Positions 10,916 to 22,707 of a stretch of DNA of 64,000 nt are shown in pieces; position 1 is the first letter of the stretch, and each line of letters begins with the position of its first letter. This DNA comes from Rhexocercosporidium sp. MPI-PUGE-AT-0058 (lineage: Eukaryota > Ascomycota > Leotiomycetes > Helotiales), in contig JAGTJL010000018.1 in assembly GCA_020746875.1 (NCBI GenBank), positions 558,001-622,000 on the forward strand. The letters are read 5' to 3'. The notes beneath the pieces are model-generated. The model saw only the letters and a list, made by a program, of their open reading frames with translations, searched no databases and was not told the origin of the DNA. Both the position numbers and the translations under genes were made by a program.

Positions 10916-11718
10916 GCCATGAAGTTCCGGCGGCTCAGGATGATCGAGCTGATGAAGGAGTGGACGAAGACAATTGACGAAGTCCGTATATCTGCGAAGC
11001 AACGAAGGAGAGAGAGAGGACTCGAAGAGAGGCTCGACGTGCCGAGAACGGTCGGCTATGAGGTGGTTGTGCCCTTGACGAGCGGAGCTGGCAGACAAGT
11101 TAGCAACTGGTTTTTTAAGCTGGAAAGGATGTACTCACCACTGTGTGCTCGACGCTCAAGGCTTGACATTGAGGGTCTTACAGGCAGTGCCATCGGGCCA
11201 CTACCCTGCCGTTCCGCATGCCGGCTACTTTCCCATCAGTCCAAGGACACTGCGCTTGGCAGCTCTATATCTCTTGGCTAAGCAGGAGCCGTACTCTTTG
11301 AAGAAGACGTACGTCCCGCCCAAGGATCCGATTGTCAAGATGTGGAACTGGAAGCGTTCACGCAGTTCCCTGGAGCGGCTGATGGTCTGGTAGGAGCGGA
11401 AAATGTTGAAACCCCGCATCGTAGTGGTCAAGTAACGCTGTATTCGAAGAATAAACTAACTATGTTAATATATCGCAAGACTAGGAATTAGGGTAAGGAG
11501 AGAAGAAGAGAGAAGAGAGGAGCAATGTATTCAAGAATCATCTAACATCACAGAGCAAAATGGAAGGCGCAAAAACAAGTCGACTCCAATTATGCAGATT
11601 CTCTCTGCTGTCACAAATCTCTGTGATCCCAATTACCCATGCCAGACCAATTGAAATCGACCTGAAGCACCAGTGTGGTGATGGCCGCAGCTATTTCTAG
11701 ACAGACTTCAGAAAAAAA
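10916..11718. other. GC-balanced island without a confident gene
   Basis: Open frames on both strands (10919-11281 plus, 10802-11098 minus, 11145-11393 plus) overlap one another, lack recognisable domains and show no splice logic. They are not called. This may be unique sequence stranded between RIP blocks. Confidence 0.45.
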
Positions 11719-12084
11719 TCAATCCCCGGTCCCTTCAAGATCGACTTCCTCATGTGCATCGGCGGGTGGCTCGTCTTGTTGCCCTTCATGTTGTCGCCCT
11801 TCACGTCGGCGGCGAGCTCCTAAGATAAAAAAGAAGAGGGCAAGAAAGTAGAGGGCAGACGGCGAGCTCGAACCACCGTCTTTGTTGTTATGGTCGTCCG
11901 TGGAAGAGCCTGACGGCTGCTTTCCCTGGTTCTCTTCAGAGACTGCCTTCTTGTGCACCCCACGGGCTTGAATGTCTGGGTATCGCGCTTTCGCGGGAGA
12001 TAATCTTACGCGTGGTGAGGGAAGGACGGTCAAGCTTTTGACGAGGGGCCGTATGATTGAAGATCGTAGCATAGTTAGTCGCAA
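11719..12084 (-). CDS. Small hypothetical protein with a mitochondrial-type presequence and one membrane segment
   Basis: 121 codons. The N-terminus is Arg/Ser/Leu-rich with almost no acidic residues (MRLTMLRSSIIRPLVKSLTV), as in mitochondrial targeting sequences. A hydrophilic Gly/Ser/Asp stretch follows, then a hydrophobic helix ALYFLALFFFILGARRR at about residues 77-93, then a charged tail. This order is typical of small single-pass inner-membrane proteins, but no family is recognised. The opposite strand has no comparable frame. Upstream DNA (12085-12330) has normal composition. It could still be a chance frame. Confidence 0.4.
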   Translation of the reverse strand: MRLTMLRSSIIRPLVKSLTVLPSPRVRLSPAKARYPDIQARGVHKKAVSEENQGKQPSGSSTDDHNNKDGGSSSPSALYFLALFFFILGARRRREGRQHEGQQDEPPADAHEEVDLEGTGD

Positions 12085-14656
12085 GATGCTGGCAGATTGT
12101 TTCGATGAACGATGGATGATTGATTGTTGTAGAGAAACAGAAACTTGAAAATCTTGCGTGGGACTTTTGATAACTAGTCTTCGGGAAATGACTCAATAAT
12201 GACGCGTAGCAGCCCGCGGAAGCACGAGTGCGCGCGCCTCTTGAAGGTCGCGGCCACGAAGAGCTGTGTTTCCAAGACGAAACATATAAAAATAAAAGAG
12301 TCAAATAATAAAGATAATCCTTAGTTCACGAAGGGCGATCGAAACGACGTGCTGCGCAGCTGAAAGTTTAGTGGGGTGCATCTAGCTCTTTAGTTAGAAT
12401 GGGGCCGAAACGCGAAGTACTCGTACAGAATACTGCAAGATAGCGGTCGGACAAAAATATTCTCGGCCCCCAAAAAACCAAAAGTGTAGTAGCGGGACTC
12501 GAACGCTGCTGTAACGTCTCACCCCTGCTTTTGGCCCACCCTTATATTTGGCTTACCTCGCGTAATTCTAATACTTAATATTTAATACTTAATAATTTTA
12601 TATTACGTTAACTTATATATAAGATATTATAAAATATAATTCTCTTTTTAATTCTGATTCTAAAGACTTAATTTAACGTTCTTTAGCTGCGATTTAAGCT
12701 TTTTTAATAATACGTATTATAACGAACTTAGAATTTAGATTCGTTTAGACTTTTCGCTTTTTCTTTAATTTTAATTGCTTTAATTTCTCTTTTAATTTTT
12801 AATTTTTATATTTACTTTTTTTTAATTTGTAATCTTTTTTATTAATTCTTTTTATAATTTTCTTAAAAAGCAAACCTTATATTAAAATTAATTATATAAT
12901 CCGCTAATTAAAGTACGAATCTATATATATAAATCTTTCTTAGCCCTTAGAGTTTAAATCTTAATTAAAGTATTAAATACTTCCGGAAGTAATATTAGCA
13001 GCTCTTAAGGCTTTAAAAGAAATATATTTATCGAATTATTACTATTTTTCAGTAATAAAAGGCTTATTAAAAGCTTAATTACAAATACCGGTTATAATTT
13101 TATAATTCTTTACCTCGCCTTAATATTAAAAAAGATAATATTCTTTTAATAAGCTTTTTAATAATAAATAAAAAAGTTATATTTATTAATTAAAGTAAAG
13201 TCGATTAAAGAATTTAATTTTTATAATTCTTTCCGGTAAGTACGCTTTAAAATAAAAAAAACTATTAAATCTAAAAGTTATAAGACGTATAACGTATATG
13301 CGAGTAAGAATAAAAAGTATATATTATATTTAAAGCACTTCTAAAAGAATTCCGTAATCTTATAACTCTTATAATCGTTTAAAATAAGAAGTCTTATTAA
13401 ATAATCACGTAAATATGTTTAAAGAATAAATACTTTTATTAATTATTTAAAAGCCGTATCGTCGGTCGTTTATTTATTATTAGTTATAGCGAAATATTAA
13501 TCGTTAAATATATTTAATTAAAACGGAAACTGTTATTATTATATTTATTTTCTTTTATAAATTACAAGAAGTTATATAAAGATTCTTATCATAAAAATAT
13601 ACTTAATAATTATCGTTTAAATACGTAAATCTAGCTATTTTCTTTAAATCTTATAGCTCTTAACGCATTTTATAATATATCCGTTAAGATTATAACCTTT
13701 TATAATATTGGTCTCGTTTATATTTTATTATTAATAAGCTAAAAAAGCTTTAATAACCGGAATCTTTAATTTTTAAAATTACAACTTAATAACTTCGGAA
13801 TAAGTAGTATTAACACGTATAAAATTAACGTAGATTTGCTTTTTAGTTTTTAAAATAAGATTACGTGTCAAAAACCGTATTATTTAATATTTTCTTAATA
13901 ATAAGTAATCTCCTTAAAGCGCTAAAAGTCTCTCTTTAAATACTTTAATTTATATATATGTAATTCTATAATTAAAAGACTTTTAAATTAAAATATAATT
14001 AATTAATTAATTCTTTATTATTATGAATAGCTTTTATAAAGAAAAAGATAATTAAATTTATCTTTAAAATTATCTCTAAGTAAGTAATAATATTACTTTA
14101 TTAAATTATTTTAATTAATATATTAACTCGGCGTATTTATAAGTTTCATAATAATATTTCTTTTAATAATTATTTTATCGATAGCCTAAAAGAGCTTTCA
14201 TAATATTATATTTATAATAAGCCTTTCATTAATCTTATAATTAATAAACTTTTTCTAAGGACCTCCGTTATATATCGCCTTATCTTAATAATAATATATT
14301 TAAATACTAGCTGAAAAGTTTATAATAATATCTAAAAAGTAAATGCGGTGTTCTTTACCTTTAATATTAAACTTATCCTTAATAGCTTTATTAATAAAAC
14401 ATATTAATCGGTTCCCTAACTTTTTAATTGTTTTAAAAAAAGTTATTATAATATTAATAATTTAAGAATATAATAGATATTTAAATATTAATTATAAAAG
14501 AAGGAATAAAATACGCACCTTAGACTTAAATTAAAGCTCTCGTATTTATATCTTATTTTTATTATTTAAGAAACTTTAGTAATTAATTAATATTTTAATA
14601 AATAATTATTAGCTTATATTTTCAGATAGCTAATTCGCGTTATTGCCTTACTTTAG

Positions 14657-14749
14657 TAACTACCTCGCTTCAGTGACTACCTCGCTTCAGCGACCACCTC
14701 GCTTCAGTAACTACCTCGCTTCAGTATCTATAATAATTACCTCGCTTTA
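14657..14749 (+). repeat. 17-bp minisatellite, 4 copies plus a degenerate fifth
   Basis: Units taactacctcgcttcag, tgactacctcgcttcag, cgaccacctcgcttcag and taactacctcgcttcag run end to end from 14657 to 14724, followed by an eroded copy to about 14749. The GC-rich core cctcgcttcag has escaped the surrounding AT drift. Confidence 0.85.
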
Positions 14750-15517
14750 TATTAAGTAATAAATAAATTTATAAGTATTTTAATATTAATGTAATTTTAT
14801 ATAAATTATTAAGTTTATCTAATTTCTGTAATATATTTGACTTACGTATTTAGATATTTATAAATATTTATAAAAAGATTAAATCTAAAAATCCTAAGTC
14901 TTTAATTTTTATATTATAATAATTGCGACCTCTCGCGCAGAAGTAAACCTTATAAATAAAGCTTTATTAATATATGTTATAAGTTAAGCTTCTTTTTTTT
15001 ATATTTATATATTAATAGAATAAGTTTAATATATAAGCGATTTAAGTTTTGTATTACTTAGGATATTAGTAATTAAAACGTATATATATACGGATTAATA
15101 GTTAAGTTATAGTTTTGAATTCTGCGTAAATAGAACTTATATAATTAAAGAGGCTTTTAATAAGTTATTTTATATAAAGCTTTAAGAAGATAATTAATCT
15201 TATTAGCGATTAAATTTATTACGAAAAGTATTTATAATCGGCTAATTCGAGACAGAATTAATACTGTTTTTATAATTATTATTATTAAAGTATCTTTTGC
15301 TTTATTAGCTTTATTTTAACGTCTTTTATTAAGGATAAAAAGTCGGAAACCTAGAATAAACGATTAAATTATGATTATTATAATAATATAAATATTAAGT
15401 TCAAAATTATATTATTAATAACGTTTATTATTATAAGATTATATTAAGCCTCGGCTAAACTCGCTTAATAATATAAGATTATATTAAGCACACCTTTCCA
15501 TAACTCAACTACCTTTG

Positions 15518-15665
15518 CATAAAGCTCCGACTTCCGTGCTTTGAACCTCGGAAGCTTTAAGCTTCCGGTAAAAGGTTATTCAGGGCTAAAACAGTAGCTT
15601 TCGGAAGCCTTAGCTTCCGTGTTTTAAACCTCAGAAGCTCTGGTTTCCGGTAAGAGATTACGCTA
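15518..15665 (+). repeat. Two-copy direct repeat, about 75 bp, with internal hairpins
   Basis: Both copies carry agcttccg/cggaagc palindromic pieces followed by ccggtaa(a/g)ag(g/a)ttat or ccggtaagagattac. First copy starts about 15518, second about 15594. Likely a remnant of a transposon terminal region. Confidence 0.55.
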
Positions 15666-16100
15666 ACTCGTAAGCTCGCAAGCAAATACCTAATTAAGCT
15701 ATATAAGCGAATATACACGTGATTAGCTAGAGTAGTTATATAGACCTAGAAATCCCCCGTATAATTGAATCATCATTCATACTAAATCTCTTCTTTTCAA
15801 AAACGCGCTTTATAAAAGTATTAAAGAGCTCGTAAATAGTAAAGATAATGTTTGTGATATATTATTACTCAAATTAACAAAAAAAGATAATCGAGACATG
15901 TTTAGTAAAAATATAAGAGATTAATTAACGTAATTAAGGCTAAAGAGTCGATATTTTAAAGATATTAAGGTTACTAAAGGTGGTTTTTCCACTTTAGCTT
16001 AGCGAAAACTTGAGGAATTCGGTAAAAATTATACTAAAACACTATGTATTTTACCTTTTAAACTACCTCTAAAATCCTATAATATAATAGCGCTAGCTTA

Positions 16101-17665
16101 TATAAATATATCTCTCCGCTGATTGGCTTACAGAAATGGCTCAGCTGACCGACTTGCTTGTAAGCCAGCTGACTTAATGGATGGCCTGGATACCTCCCAA
16201 ATACTCCCCCCTACCCCCGAATAACCCGTTAAGGCATTAACCTCGAATAAGCTTAAGACCACGAACAAAAGGGCAGCAAACCCTATAGACTCAAGCGAGG
16301 ATACGTAAGATACTGCAGACTTCCTCTTTCGTCTGACATCTCAGTGTCAAATCACACCCGCTATAACAAGACCTGTACTCAGTGCAACGAATACTTCTCC
16401 TGATATAATAGAAGTCAAGGAGGAGAGGCAAAGGAAACTTCTCGAAGGACAAGTTACATATGGATACCCGCCCTCGCAGAACTCCGAAGGCGTGCAACCG
16501 CAACTAACCGTAAGCGCACATCGTCTCTCGCATTCGGTGAACATCCTGAGGACTACCTGTTCATGTTTTGATAGTGGCGAAGAGATCGGGTGGCGTATAT
16601 TCGGTTTGGCTGTTGAGCCTGCCTTGGTGGCTTAGTTACTACATGTATAATTTGGAGGACAGGAATAAATACTGAGGAGGGAGCGAGATACGCTTGCTTC
16701 CAAGTCTAGGAGAGTTTCCTAAGCCAAACCTAGCTGGCAGAATTCTCATCATTCAACGATCTTCAATTCTTCAATGTAAATTCGCCTCAAGTATCGCTGT
16801 ATAATTTGATGACTCGAAGTGTGTTTCTGCTCGTCTCCTTTCGAAATTCCTCTTGTAGCCTGTTCTTTCTTGCGCCGGGACTGGGACGACTGTAACTGTA
16901 TATGGGGCTCAACAGGAAAAGCTCGCTTTTGCCTCGTGGTCTTTTAGTAGAATCGTGAATAGATCTTTAGATAGCCTTACTTTAGTTATTCCACCTCGCT
17001 CTTGGAAAGACCGTGTTTCTCGTGCGGTGCGGTGTGGTGTGGTGCTGTTTTAGTGGCACATGTAGTGCTCGATGGATCAATTATAATCTCCCTGCCTTCT
17101 CGCCTCTCTCCGTTCAGCTGCTGCCAGGATTGACTTCTCGCTTCAGGCTTTGACTCCAGGGACCTCTCCAGTGGCTTCATCATGGGTCACGTGCAATATG
17201 TCAACCCCTGGCAGCAGCCCAGCGGATATTTGTTCGCTTGCTTGATTGTTTACTTAGTAATCATGTGTGGAAGACGTACTCAATGTTCAGCACAGTACCT
17301 ACTCTGCTGTATGCCTCATCACTTCCTTTTTGATCGATAAGGCTGCTGGTTATTTTTTTTCCCTTTCTCAAACCGAGCACATGTAAGCTGGCCGTTGAGC
17401 ATGCACCCTCCGCCTATGACCTGTTTTGACAAACGGTGCGCCCCTGGATATGCATGAACCAACGAAGAACAGAAAATGATCGACTGACCACCTTTCAAAG
17501 AGAATAATTGCACTAAACTGCCGCTTGAGGGTTTCAATTAACCAAAAGTACTCCAGCGACTCTTTTCATGCCCCCCAAGGCACTGGTGCATGGCTTTTTG
17601 GTAGACTTTTGCGCCCGAGGAACGTCAAAAACGGTTCATGCTCCTTCGCGATCGCCAGGTACACA
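16101..17665. other. Unique-looking DNA left of the hAT element, no gene seen
   Basis: Composition is near normal. Minus-strand frames at 16291-16544 and 16986-17183 and a frame at 17319-17537 have no domain signature, overlap low-complexity DNA and lack splice support. I see no RNA gene. Confidence 0.5.
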
Positions 17666-17673
17666 TTCTCACC

Positions 17674-20623
17674 CAGTGTGGTCGATAGTTTTCTCGTTTT
17701 GGGCAAAACGGGAACGAACGGCCGTTCGTTTATACTAACCCGAAACGGACTGGCGTCCGTTTTAGCGGCTCAAGACGGCCGTTAGTTAGTTAGATCTTCA
17801 ACGGAACGGGGTAGTTTTAACCCGTTTTAATATAATTCCCGCAAAGCCTCCCGCGATTAGTGCTATACCTTCTCTTACGAAAACCTTAAGGAATAAGAAA
17901 GATATCTAAGTATAAACCTTCATTAAACCTCAATATAAGTGTATAAAATTGAGTTTAAATTCAAGCCATAATATAAATCTTTCATTTAGCGTATTATTTA
18001 TAATTTTCCGCTTTATAATTATAAAGAAAAACAGGATTAAAGTTAAATTACTCCTAACGCGATTCTTTTAAAGATATACAGCCTGCGGAATTACTAAAAT
18101 ACCTTCCTCAACTCAACGTCGACGTGCAAACAATAACACTAATAGCTCCAGAGGCCTGTCAACTCCTAGAAGACGTGAAAGCCGTCAAATGCATCTAAAT
18201 TTCGCTCCGCCACCTGCAAAAGACGATATAACACCTCCAGTTCCCGTTGATTTGGACCCGACAACTCGCAGAGCACTCTTAGAGCCTTCTAGCCCTCCAG
18301 AACCTTTAACAAAAGGCCCTAAACGCTAGGCTTAAGTATTTCAGCATATGCCGAGTGAGAATATCAACGAACGATACTACGATAAGGCTATAAGCAAGGA
18401 AATATAGCGCTATAGCTATTATAAAAAGGCGTATCGCATAAACAGTAGCATAAGGTCTGCGAAGGACCATTTAGCTACCTATAAACTAAAGAAAGGTGAC
18501 CCTCGAGGTACAGCTATTACTTACAGCGATTTTACACGTTAATAGCCTCTCATAGCTATTTTTAAACGTCAATTCGAGATAAGGGAAGAGTCTCGATTCA
18601 AGCGGCGTAATATAGGGTCAATTAACGGCAATTCTATCGATCCAGACAAGCTAGAGCTTTTCTATATTAAGTATAATAAGCATTCTTATTTGTTTTTAAT
18701 ACTAACTCTCTGCAGATTCATCTTAGTTTGCTCTTAACTTTTACGACTCGTTAAAAGATAAGAATTCCGCGAACTCCTCGAATACCTTAACCTTAATATT
18801 ACGTGCTAGCTCCCTTGGTCTCACTCTATAATTAATATATAAGTTAAACGGCAATTCAAAGCTCATAAGGTAAGAGTCAAACATAACGTCAAAGAAGCTC
18901 TGTCAAAGATACACGTCTCCTGCGATATATAAACTTTAACAAATAGCCTCCTAATACTTGTGATTATCTTTTATTACGTCGGAGCCAACGGAAAAGTGAA
19001 AAGAACTATAGTAAGGATAAAAGAAATCTCTAATAATAAAACAAGAGAGAATCTAGTTATTATAATTATAAAGATAATTAAAGATTAAGAGATTCAAGAG
19101 ATATTAAAGTATTTTATAATAAATAACGCGGCAAATAACGACGTTATAATAAGATATCTTGCACTTAATATATTTACTGCTTTCTTCACGGCTTTTACTA
19201 ATAATTTGAATAAGATCTCCGTGAATCCTTTAGCATTCGATACGACCTTATCTCTCACAGATTACGCTATACCGGCTATATTATCAACCTCTCTGCGAAA
19301 GCCTTTTTATTTATTACCGACGACGAGATTATCGAATCTGCAGACGACGAAGAGATAACAAATCGGTGGCTATAACAGACTATAAAACAAATAAGAGAAT
19401 AGCGTTAAAAGAAACCTCTTAAGAAGCTTCATAATTTCGTCGTTTTCGTTTAACGTAGCACTCTACGTTTACAAAAGTTCCTTATCTTATCTAGAAATCG
19501 TCACTTATATAGAGATAACTCAACGCGTTAGAATTCTTAATTTATAATATTAAAAGTTGCGCTCTTATTATAAGACGCGATTAAAGAATATTTTATAACT
19601 TATAAAAAGGCAGAGATTAAACGGGATCGCCTGGATACGAAAGAATAAAGGATTTTAAGTGAGATTAAGAGCTTTTTAAGTGTCCTCAAGTCATTTACTA
19701 AGTCTCTTGAAAGCTACGAAGCTTCTCTCGATCGAGTTCTCCCCTTAATAGACTTTATACTTATTTACTTTAAGAAGGCAAAAAAGAAGTATAAAAATAA
19801 CGTTAAGATATTTGCTATAGTTAATTCGGGGTGGCAGAAGATAGACAAATATTACGGCAAAAGCGACGAATCTCTAGCTTACGCCGCGGCTCTCTTATTA
19901 AATCCCGCACGTAAATAGTCGTATATTAAGCAATTCTGGAGGCCCTCTTAGTAAAAGAAGGCAAAGGCAGGCGTCAAGAAGCTCTAAGAGGACGAATACA
20001 AGCCAGAATCGACTATTCCGACTGCTCCGGCGCTTTATACACCTTCTAATAACGAGTTCGAGCTCTAGCTGCGTCGAATCGATACGCCGACGTCTGTTAC
20101 AGACGAATATGACTAATATTGCAAGACGGAGTATGTTTACAGTTCTAACGACGCTCTTAATTAGTGGCTTGAGCTTGCGCAACGGAAATCCTTCCTAAAC
20201 CTCTCTCGAATAGCTCTTAATATACTCTCTCTTCCGGCAATATCCTCTGATCCAGAACGCGCGTTTTCTACGGCAAAAATCACTCTTTCGGATCGTCGGA
20301 ATAAGATAAGCATACAAATGATTGAATATTTAGAATGCTTGAAGTCGTGGACCGGTCCAATTGAGTAGGAGCTTGAAGTGAGAGATATGGAGGTTCAACA
20401 GAATACCATTCTAAGGGGGCCGGGTGTTAAAGAAGCAATTGGAGACGTAGTAGAGGCAATTTTATAAGTACGTTTGTCCGTCCGTTCTTGGCAACGACCC
20501 CGTTACGTTCGTTTGGATGCTTACAAAACGCACTGTAGTTCGTTCTTAGCTCTAGAAACGTCAGTTAGTTCAAGAGCCTCAAAACTACCCCGTTGAACGA
20601 CCGTTCAACTATCGACTACATTG
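17674..20623 (+). mobile_element. hAT-family DNA transposon, complete ends, 2950 bp
   Basis: Both ends are visible: the left end begins CAGTGTGGTCGATAGTT and the right end, on the complement, begins CAATGTAGTCGATAGTT. The identical 8-bp direct repeat ttctcacc lies immediately outside at 17666-17673 and 20624-20631, the hAT target-site length. Subterminal copies of AACGGGGTAGTTTT occur in opposite orientation near both ends, with many cgttcg/cggacg motifs that may be transposase-binding sites. The coding region is dead. Confidence 0.93.
18110..20400 (+). pseudogene. hAT transposase, RIP-damaged
   Basis: Plus-strand reading with many stops. An N-terminal basic region is followed by a BED-finger-like region (SIRSAKDHLATYKLKKGDPR, near 18450), then SHSIINI, VKRQFKAHKVRVKHNVKEAL and SKIHVSCDI, where a conserved Trp codon is a stop. 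NNAANNDVIIRYLAL lies at about 19120. The diagnostic C-terminal hAT dimerisation domain is almost intact at about 20215-20350: LNILSLPAISSDPERAFSTA followed by KITLSDRRNKISIQMIEYLE. Stops fall mainly at former Trp and Gln codons. No activity is possible. Confidence 0.9.
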
Positions 20624-20631
20624 TTCTCACC

Positions 20632-22600
20632 CGTTCGTGCCTGGCGGTCAGGGACCCCATATAGGTGCCGGAATAAACGGAGAAACGCATCTGCCGCATC
20701 TCAGAAGGTCGATTCTGTTTGTGTATCCTTGTAAGTGTGTCTGCTCCGCAACTTTCGGATAATGATGTGAATGCTCAACTCGTATGCTTCTGTTTATACA
20801 CCTAAAACTTGGAATTATTTTGTGCAGCCCAGCATCCCCTAAATCGCAAGAAACCCGGCACTTCGCAAAGAGGACTACGATATGATGCTGCCTTGCCTTG
20901 ACCCCTCTTTCGGGATCCCACCTGAGCCATCTGGCAGGCTGCCTGTCTGGCTGTCATGGCCTTGCACCTTGCACGCTTGAACTGGTGGGCCTGCACCCTG
21001 TCATTCCCCGGCCATGCTTCTCAAGGAGATCCAGCCCCGCATGATATTCGACGGAAAACGACCTCAATGGCGATCGCCTGGGGCCGAAACCTTGGACGGA
21101 AGAGAAATTTCGAAGTGAGCTGGCCCTTGGCTTCCTGGCTCGCTTCTGTTTGTACAATCGAGGTATCTTCTTCTCGGACCTCTCCTTGAGAAACCTTACT
21201 TGACCTGAGTCATCTCTTGAAATGAAGTGATCCTATTGGCAACGAAATTCAACCTTCATGAACCAGAATAAGAACCGAAGCGAAACGGGCGCCCGCATTC
21301 GATCATCTAGAGCAACGAGCTGCGCTTCACTAATCGGAATATGTCGATTCAACCGTACCAACCAGCATGTTTCTTTTCGATTGCTCGTTTTACTTCGTTT
21401 ACTATACTCTCGTGTTAGACAAGCTTGCCGGGTTACCAGTTCTCATATACAGCACTTAGTACAAACCAGCACGGGCGTAGGTAACAGCTTGGGCAAACCT
21501 ATGCTAGCCACTTAGGTTTCCGCATGCATGGATTTACTCCTGGCTTTCGTTTGTGATGCCGAATGAACCTCAACTGGCCAGGTCACAGGCCGGCTTCATC
21601 TGTTTGTATGTTCGTCTCTCTTCCCTTTTCTTTTTTGGCAAGTGTAGGCATCCCACATGAACTGAGGCCTCTGGTTTTGGTCGTTCTCGGAACAGCACTT
21701 CCTGCATGTGCATACGAACTGCTGCATATTTATTGGCACTGTGTCCCTATCCGAGTCGGGGCGTCCCGGCTGCCGTGGACTTGTGGTTCACGCCGCAATG
21801 GAGGTACACACCCGTTATACATGCGAACCTCTTTTCCACATATCTCTCCTTCCACCCTCTTCTTTCCGCTGTTCTCCCACCCCTTCTCTAACAGGATCTG
21901 CTTGTGTTAGCTTTCTTATTATACTATCTCATTCATTTATCATGATCCTATCTTTATCCTTTACCTGGTACATAGCTGATGTTTTGTTTGATATTGGCCT
22001 CTCCTCCTAACCCAGTCCATTACAACCCATTATAATCCAATCCAGTCCAATCCAGTCCGGTCTGGTCCGGTCCAGTCCAGTCCATTCTAGCCTTCGTGAT
22101 TCTCCTTTCTCCTAATGTGGTCTCACTTGTGTCGTTTCAGATATTGATGCTGTCTTGCCTGGTCCAGATACCTCGTCCAGCCCCTCGTTGATGTTTCGCT
22201 CGCTTGATTTTTCTTCCCAACTCAGTCCAATCCAGTTCAGTCCCCCGCTTCTTTGCTCTCGCTAGATCGGCTTTACTCATGCTGTCTCACCCATCGTAAC
22301 TTGGTACAGGTGCTTCATCCAGTTCACCGTCGTTGTTTTTGTTTGCTTGATATCCCCACCCAATGTCCTCTAATCCAGTTCTGTCCGTACCATCTCGCCT
22401 GGTGACTCTGTGCTCATTTTGTTTGAAGGGGCGACGCTGTATATTTAAACTCCAGCTACATCCCCGATTTGAAACTCATCGTCAGCTTCTCTTCACTTCA
22501 TATCTCTACAAGCACAGCTGAACCACTTCCTTGATTTTGCCAATCTTTCGATGAAGTTTCTTTATCGTCCGATATTATGGCTCACAAATCACTTTGCCCA
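20632..22600. other. Non-coding stretch upstream of the orphan gene
   Basis: About 2 kb of ordinary composition. Several short frames (20956-21189, 21258-21515, 21563-21910) overlap across phases without domains. A pentamer-rich tract is listed separately. The last few hundred bases are CT-rich, as in promoters of fungal genes, and probably serve the gene starting at 22708. Confidence 0.45.
22012..22087 (+). repeat. CCAGT/CCAAT pentanucleotide-rich tract
   Basis: Imperfect tandem pentamers (ccaatccagtccaatccagtcc and variants with ggt) run for about 75 bp. Scattered further copies occur to 22240 (cagtccaatccagttcagtcc). Confidence 0.7.
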
Positions 22601-22707
22601 GTATGTCTCTTTACGATCTTCCTACATCCCAATCTGTTGCCATCTCTTGCCTCTGAGCATTTCCCTCACGTCATTGTCTGCAGATTGCATATTAACATCG
22701 ACAGAAA

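Larger units (their letters stand above)
12330..16100. other. Large RIP-type AT-rich desert
   Basis: Almost 4 kb with dense stops in all six frames, dominated by TA-rich tracts. No transposase or reverse-transcriptase motif could be read through the damage. GC-richer repeat arrays near 14657 and 15520 are listed separately. The element(s) that triggered RIP here cannot be named from sequence alone. Confidence 0.65.

Noticed and set aside
12485..12560. tRNA-like T-arm: on the minus strand GCGTTCGAGTCCCGCTACTAC resembles the 3' half of a tRNA or a B box.
   Set aside because: No matching acceptor, D or anticodon arm could be folded within 90 bases upstream; possibly a tRNA-derived repeat scrap.
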